A DNA stretch of 27,500 bases from Chrysomallon squamiferum (lineage: Eukaryota; Mollusca; Gastropoda; Neomphalida; Peltospiridae). The stretch is from assembly GCA_012295275.1 (NCBI GenBank), contig CM022671.1, forward strand, positions 12,618,178 through 12,645,677. Direction: 5' to 3'. The position numbers and the translations under genes are program-made. Below, piece by piece: positions 22,808 to 27,500 of the stretch; positions within the stretch are counted from its first letter, which is position 1; every line of letters begins with the position of its first letter. The notes below the pieces were generated by a model. That model searched no databases. It was not told the DNA's origin and was given only the letters and a program-made list of their open reading frames with translations.

Positions 22808-25039
22808 GTAAAGAAAATGTTATGTGTTCCATAAAATATTGTGGTTTTGGTATACCAGTGGAAGAACTTGAACGATAAATTTACAAATTGTCACGCGGGC
22901 AGAAATCGACCGTTAATCGATCAGGTGCTGATTTTAGTTTATCTTTGTTGCTTGTAACAGATTGGAACAAAAAAAATAAATGAAAAAGAGTCACAGTAAA
23001 TGGTAGTTGATAAACAGAAATTACAAGTGACTGAAAAAAGGACAAAAGCACAAAGATATAACTAAAAATCTGGATCATCGACGTTTTCCCTATCAGACTC
23101 GTTCTCCTTACAGCTTAAAAAGGATAATCTAAAAGCAAGGGCAAGAAGTTAATTGATCAAAATAATAATTTAAACTCCTCTCAATTTCGAAAGGCAAATA
23201 TTTAAAATTTGTTACGGCTCTATTTAATCTTGAAATTTGATACTGAATTTTTCTTATACTTTTCTCGAAGTGGAAGTGCTGAAGAGGAGCACTTCGGACA
23301 CTTTCATTAATTGACGCAGACTGATATCGCTCGAGGTTTTGATCTCCAATTATTGGTAAGAAGATAATTTAGAACGAAGATTGACTGAGATCCAGCCTGT
23401 ACCTATAGATAACATATTTCAATCGATAGGGGTGTTTTCTCGAATTTATACTGCCATAATGAAACTGATTGCGGGTTTGTCCGAAGTAATTCGTTCAATA
23501 TCCAAAATGTCAGGTTCAGTATCAGTAGTATAGTAACCATTTGTCGTTGATTCTGAAATAATGCAGAAATGAAGGATGGAGAATCCGAACTCGTGTCATT
23601 CTGTGATTCAGCTACTTGTTAGGGGCTCAAAAACTAATTCGATGATAAGATTTTCCCAATCTGTTAGAAACATTCTGAATGTTAAGTCAGCTTAGGAATT
23701 TAATATTAAATATCTTGAATGACCAAATTTCAACCATTTCATGTTGTGTAAACATCTTGTTTTTGGCGGAGTATGAAATAGTTTAATTATGGTTTCTAAT
23801 CTTTTTCTGATCTAATATCTCAAATTATTTTATCTTCTTTTTGCGTTCGCAAATTCTATTATAAACATAACTTTAAAAATGTATGCAGTAAATGCGATAA
23901 AATAATTTAAAGCATCTTTGCTGTATCTGTTTTGTTTTGCCTGTTTTTAATATTTTTCAATACGAACAGTTCTTTGGTAATAGCTGTCTCTAAAGCATTA
24001 ACAAAGTTTCCGACAGCCATTACTGTTAGATCATTCATAAAAATCGTTCCTCAACTAGATCGATGTCAACGTAACTTTAGCTAATCAACTGTGCTTTAGT
24101 TGTATCACAAGATCATTTGTTCGTCCCCTTTAATTTTGCTCGAGATTGGAAGTAACTTCAGGCAAACTTCACCAGACAGTTGTCTTGAAACTGTGTCTTT
24201 TCTTCCATTTTTCTAGATGTTAAACCGAAAACCACATTTCACGGCAAATCAGGATGAAATTCAGCCTATATGTACTAAAAGAAGTTCTGAAAAGTTTTGA
24301 ATTAGGACGATCATGGAGATTGTGAACCATAAAATAGCAGGACGTAGCAAAACGGCTTGTCGCAATTTTGAGTTACTTTTACTTGAAAGGTGATCCATTA
24401 TGAAAGGTGTATCAAATTAATTTGGTATGTGTTGATGTACTATTCACTGAACATTTTGCCGCTAATATAATTATGATGGAACCTCAGACAGATAGACACA
24501 ACTGTTGATCACAGCAATGAGATTCTATAAAATTTTATTTACAACTTTTTACAATAACGTTAAAGCCATGATGAAGTAGTGCTGTTGTTTTGATGTTTGT
24601 AGCGTTCTCTTAAAATCCATTTGTTCTGTAGCACACGTCTAACTCTAGAACAGAAGCTATAAATCAGCGTTCTTAATACAGTTTAAATACATCCACATAA
24701 CACAGATGTCATGATACTGAATGAAACTAAATTTTCAACCTCATAAATCTAATTACCCATGTGATAAATAGATCTTAAATATCGGAAGTATTTGTATATT
24801 TAACTTATAAACAAATATTTCAATATTATTTGAAGTACGTTATTTACAGACATTACTGATACACATTTTTCTTTCTTCTAACTATATTAAAAAATAAATA
24901 AATACGCTTGTGTGATTGTGAAGCAGAGATAGCCTACGTACTCTGTGTGAATTACATAAAATTTCAGTATATGTTCGGGTAGTGAAATAAGATGAGCGTA
25001 ACTCGCAGTTTCAACGTTATTCCTAGTAATTACAGTCAC

Positions 25040-25040
25040 A

Positions 25041-25089
<49 letters not shown>
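25040..25089. repeat. (AAT)n microsatellite
   Basis: About 16 perfect AAT units. On the + strand this is the opposite orientation to most other TTA tracts in the window. Confidence 0.97.
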
Positions 25090-26871
25090 TATTTAATTAA
25101 GAATTAGCAGAGCTAAAAAGATGATAATCTTTAAATTAATAGGATGTAAAGAAAGATAGGTAGAAGGATGAGAAAGAAGAAATCTGAATCTTTATATATG
25201 ATATTGTTTACCATGTAAATTATACACCTACCACGCATATAAGAATATATAGCATTTACAAAGAATATTATTTTTTATCTAATCATTATATAAGAAGATC
25301 ATTTACAATGATACATTTTGATGACTATTTAATATAATGGTACGGATAAGCATGACTCTCACTGATGATGACGATCACCACCACGATGGTTATGATGATT
25401 TAATTATGGTGAATACTAAAGACAGAAATTACGTTTATTTTCTGAAATTGAAATGATATTTGTTGTGTTTTCTTTCCTTTCTTTTCTTATTTATTATTAG
25501 TTTTGTTCGATATTAATTGAATTATTAAACAAAATTAGAAGAACGAACAAAGAAATTAAAGTATTTAAATTTTGAGAAAAAGAAAACTAAAATATATATA
25601 TATATTTATTTATAGTCAGAAAGTATTTAATCGCTGACAAAACAGTCCAGAGAATGATATCAACATTTGAGAGAAAAAAAGAATATCTCTCTCTGACATA
25701 ATGCATTAGCATCATCAACAACATCAGCAGAATCAACGTCACAAACAGTAAGCAGAAATAACAGTAAATAATTATAAAATATTGCCACTACTTACCGTAC
25801 TGTGGTCACGATAAGCCACGTCAACAGCTCTGATCACTAAATATAAATGTTTAGCTACAGATAATCATATTCATAAATGTATGTATATATACATATAGAG
25901 CTGTCAGATTTACAGCCACTCAGATATGTAATGTTTTACTCGCTTGTAATGAAATGTGTGAGTTTTGTTGCAAACGGTACGTTCTTGTCTATGTACAGTA
26001 TGTTACTTGAAGTTATAAATAAATATTATTTAAGTACTGCACATCCACGATTCGTCATATATGTATAAAAATGTTGGGCCACTTCCAGCAATTATTTGAT
26101 AGTATAAATTCACATTATACAATGCACGATGTTTTGTTTGTTAATTAGACTTTTCCTTTTTTTCAAATGTTTTCCTTTTTTTTCTTTTTTGCCCTCATTT
26201 TCCTGACTTCTTAAATACATTTTGTGCAAAATCTAACAAATTCATAAATTGCATTTATTTATATTAAGAATATACATAGTATAAAATCGTCTTTCAAAAT
26301 AATATTATCAACATTTCAAAAAAACGAAACTGACTGAGGCATGTTCATTATTTAATGTTTAGAATAAACGTAGTGTAAATCACTTTACAATAGCTATATT
26401 ATTTTCTTTACCAATATATTGTTTCTATGTAAATATGCACTAGAAGAGATTCTGAAATATGCTTACCTTATTTTCTTAAATGTTAATAAAGTCAGTTTGT
26501 TTCAAATCCACAAACGATATACCTTCCATCCAGAACGGACAATCAAATGCAATTAAATGTGAAAATAGCGTTATAAAAGTAATTTCTCAATATCTTCCCA
26601 TAAAAAAAATAAAAATAAAAAAAATAAAATCACCTATTCCTTAGCACGAATATCGATCCATTTCAGGTTTACTGTTTGTATGTTACTTTCCGAATCAACA
26701 TCAGGATGTAACCAAATACTTCTTATAAACTGTATCAAAGTCGGGTGTATTATATTATTTTAAGAGTGAGATCTTTGTTTCTGTAAAATATTGTAGAGAG
26801 CCATTCATATTTTTTCCCAACTTACGATACCATCTAACTTCGAAAGCTGAAACTATTTGTTGTTTCAACAG

Positions 26872-26936
26872 CTGTGTACGTCCGCGACATGGAGTCCCCT
26901 GCTGCTTCAACACACAGTCCTCTCAGTCTGTCTTAA
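26872..26936 (+). other. Exon-like segment, possible terminal coding exon
   Basis: A pyrimidine-rich tract ending TTGTTTCAACAG precedes a short GC-rich stretch. Read in the third frame from the acceptor it gives VYVRDMESPAASTHSPLSLS and then TAA at 26934-26936. Composition is unlike the AT-rich surroundings. ATTAAA sequences at about 27097 and 27161 could serve as polyadenylation signals. The minus strand is also open here, no family is recognised and no upstream partner exon was found, so this is weak. Confidence 0.2.
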
Positions 26937-27235
26937 CTTGTCACATATATATACTCTGACAAGAAAGAAACGCAAAGAAGAAAAGTGTTTAATATTTGAT
27001 CTTACCAAATACTGTTGGCTTTTTACCTTCTTTTTGTTGTTGTTATTGTTTTGTACACTTGCTGAATGATTATGTTTCTTAATGACCCTAACGCACATTA
27101 AACTGTCAGTTGTTTGGCGAAAGCACATGAAAATCGGTGAATAGTTTGGGTACTGATGGGTAATTAAAGCTGCAATTCTTTCAATAATGCTTCATTTCTA
27201 TTTCTACGTAGAAATCGAAACATTGCAATAGGCCG

Positions 27236-27420
27236 CCTCCGGATAGCTGAATCGCAGTCGGCATTGCTACGCCACGTGAACGTACATCACAGCAGGCAGC
27301 AGCAGTTTAAGTCACCTGAAGACTAGAAATGCAAGATATCGCATAACAACTGCAGCACAAGATCGCTGCTTCCGGTTTCTGCGTCACCGAACTGCCAGAG
27401 GAACGAATAGCGAATATTTT
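27236..27420 (+). mobile_element. Possible tRNA-derived SINE (tRNA-Lys-like head)
   Basis: A GC-rich stretch begins CCTCCGGATAGCTGAATCG, which resembles the 5' half of a tRNA. TAGCTGAATCG at 27244-27254 fits the RNA polymerase III A-box consensus TRGYNNARNNG at every position. AGTTTAAGTCA at 27304-27314 matches the B box at 9 of 11 positions, with somewhat wide spacing (about 49 nt). It cannot fold as an intact tRNA as written. Cephalopods are known to carry tRNA-Lys-derived SINEs, which fits. An alternative is a GC-rich exon or promoter; the palindrome TTTCTACGTAGAAA sits just upstream at 27200-27213. Confidence 0.4.
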
Positions 27421-27500
27421 GTCTGTGCATTTTTTTTTGACAGAGTATGCGAAACTTTGACATACTGCTCGAAATTTTAGGTGGTAAAAGTATGACAATA

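Larger units (their letters stand above)
21286..27235. other. Sequence upstream of the CNG 5' exon, no clear gene
   Basis: The first part (21286-21500) is moderately GC-rich and may be leader or promoter. It contains a TTTAAATTA element (minus) near 21470 and a direct repeat GGTAAC-GAT-GGTAAC at about 21486-21500. After that come (GACA)n, (TATC)n-(TA)n, a large TTA/CTA array, and (AAT)n at 25040. The stretch 22880-24540 has few simple repeats and near-normal complexity but no open frame above about 65 codons and no recognised element; it may be a decayed transposon. A small hairpin (GAAGTGCT/AGCACTTC) lies at 23273-23295. Confidence 0.5.

Noticed and set aside
22566-22832. Poly-Tyr and poly-Ile/Val open frames
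   Set aside because: They are translations of a TTA/CTA trinucleotide array in two frames.

Overview
This is eukaryotic, AT-rich, intron/intergenic-type DNA. It carries very many long microsatellites ((GA)n, (TTA)n, (TG)n, (TACA)n, poly-A/T), three minisatellites and very little coding sequence. The one clear gene encodes an animal cyclic-nucleotide-gated (CNG) cation channel subunit. The filter type, the huge introns and the microsatellite load fit a lophotrochozoan invertebrate, most likely a mollusc and possibly a cephalopod. The species assignment is inference from style, not proof.

Layout. The CNG gene is on the minus strand. A large exon at 17089-18215 encodes the cytosolic N-terminus, S1-S5 and the pore helix with the selectivity filter. 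It ends in a clean donor inside a codon. The downstream exons (S6, C-linker, cyclic-nucleotide-binding domain) were not found at lower coordinates and probably lie outside the window, so 1-17088 is best read as the following intron. Upstream on the same strand, 21196-21285 has the marks of a short 5' exon: a strong acceptor, a good donor, an ATG preceded by an in-frame stop, and a reading frame that joins in phase 0 to the large exon. This would lengthen the N-terminus by 21 residues. The intron between them (18216-21195) holds a nearly perfect 60-bp inverted repeat, long microsatellites, a (GA)n tract and a possible tRNA-derived SINE fragment.

Region by region: 1-4265, AT-rich with no gene; 4321-4860, a ~25-bp minisatellite with three identical 60-bp higher-order units; 4861-12225, AT-rich with several microsatellites; 12226-13372, a GC-rich ~23-bp minisatellite of about 50 units that keeps all three minus-strand frames open, followed by an A30 tract; 13460-17088, AT-rich with (GA)n, (TG)n and a degenerate 27-bp repeat; 17089-18215, CNG exon; 18216-21195, intron; 21196-21285, probable 5' exon; 21286-27500, upstream sequence with microsatellites, an exon-like segment near 26872 and a possible SINE head near 27236.

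No rRNA, functional tRNA, CRISPR array, bacterial-type operon or intact transposon ORF is visible. The most interesting leads are the intronic 60-bp hairpin, whose only internal mismatch in the CNG sense RNA is A-C, the preferred ADAR geometry; the minisatellite whose sense strand repeats a splice-acceptor-like motif about 50 times; and the predicted N-terminal exon with a candidate calmodulin motif further along the same N-terminus.
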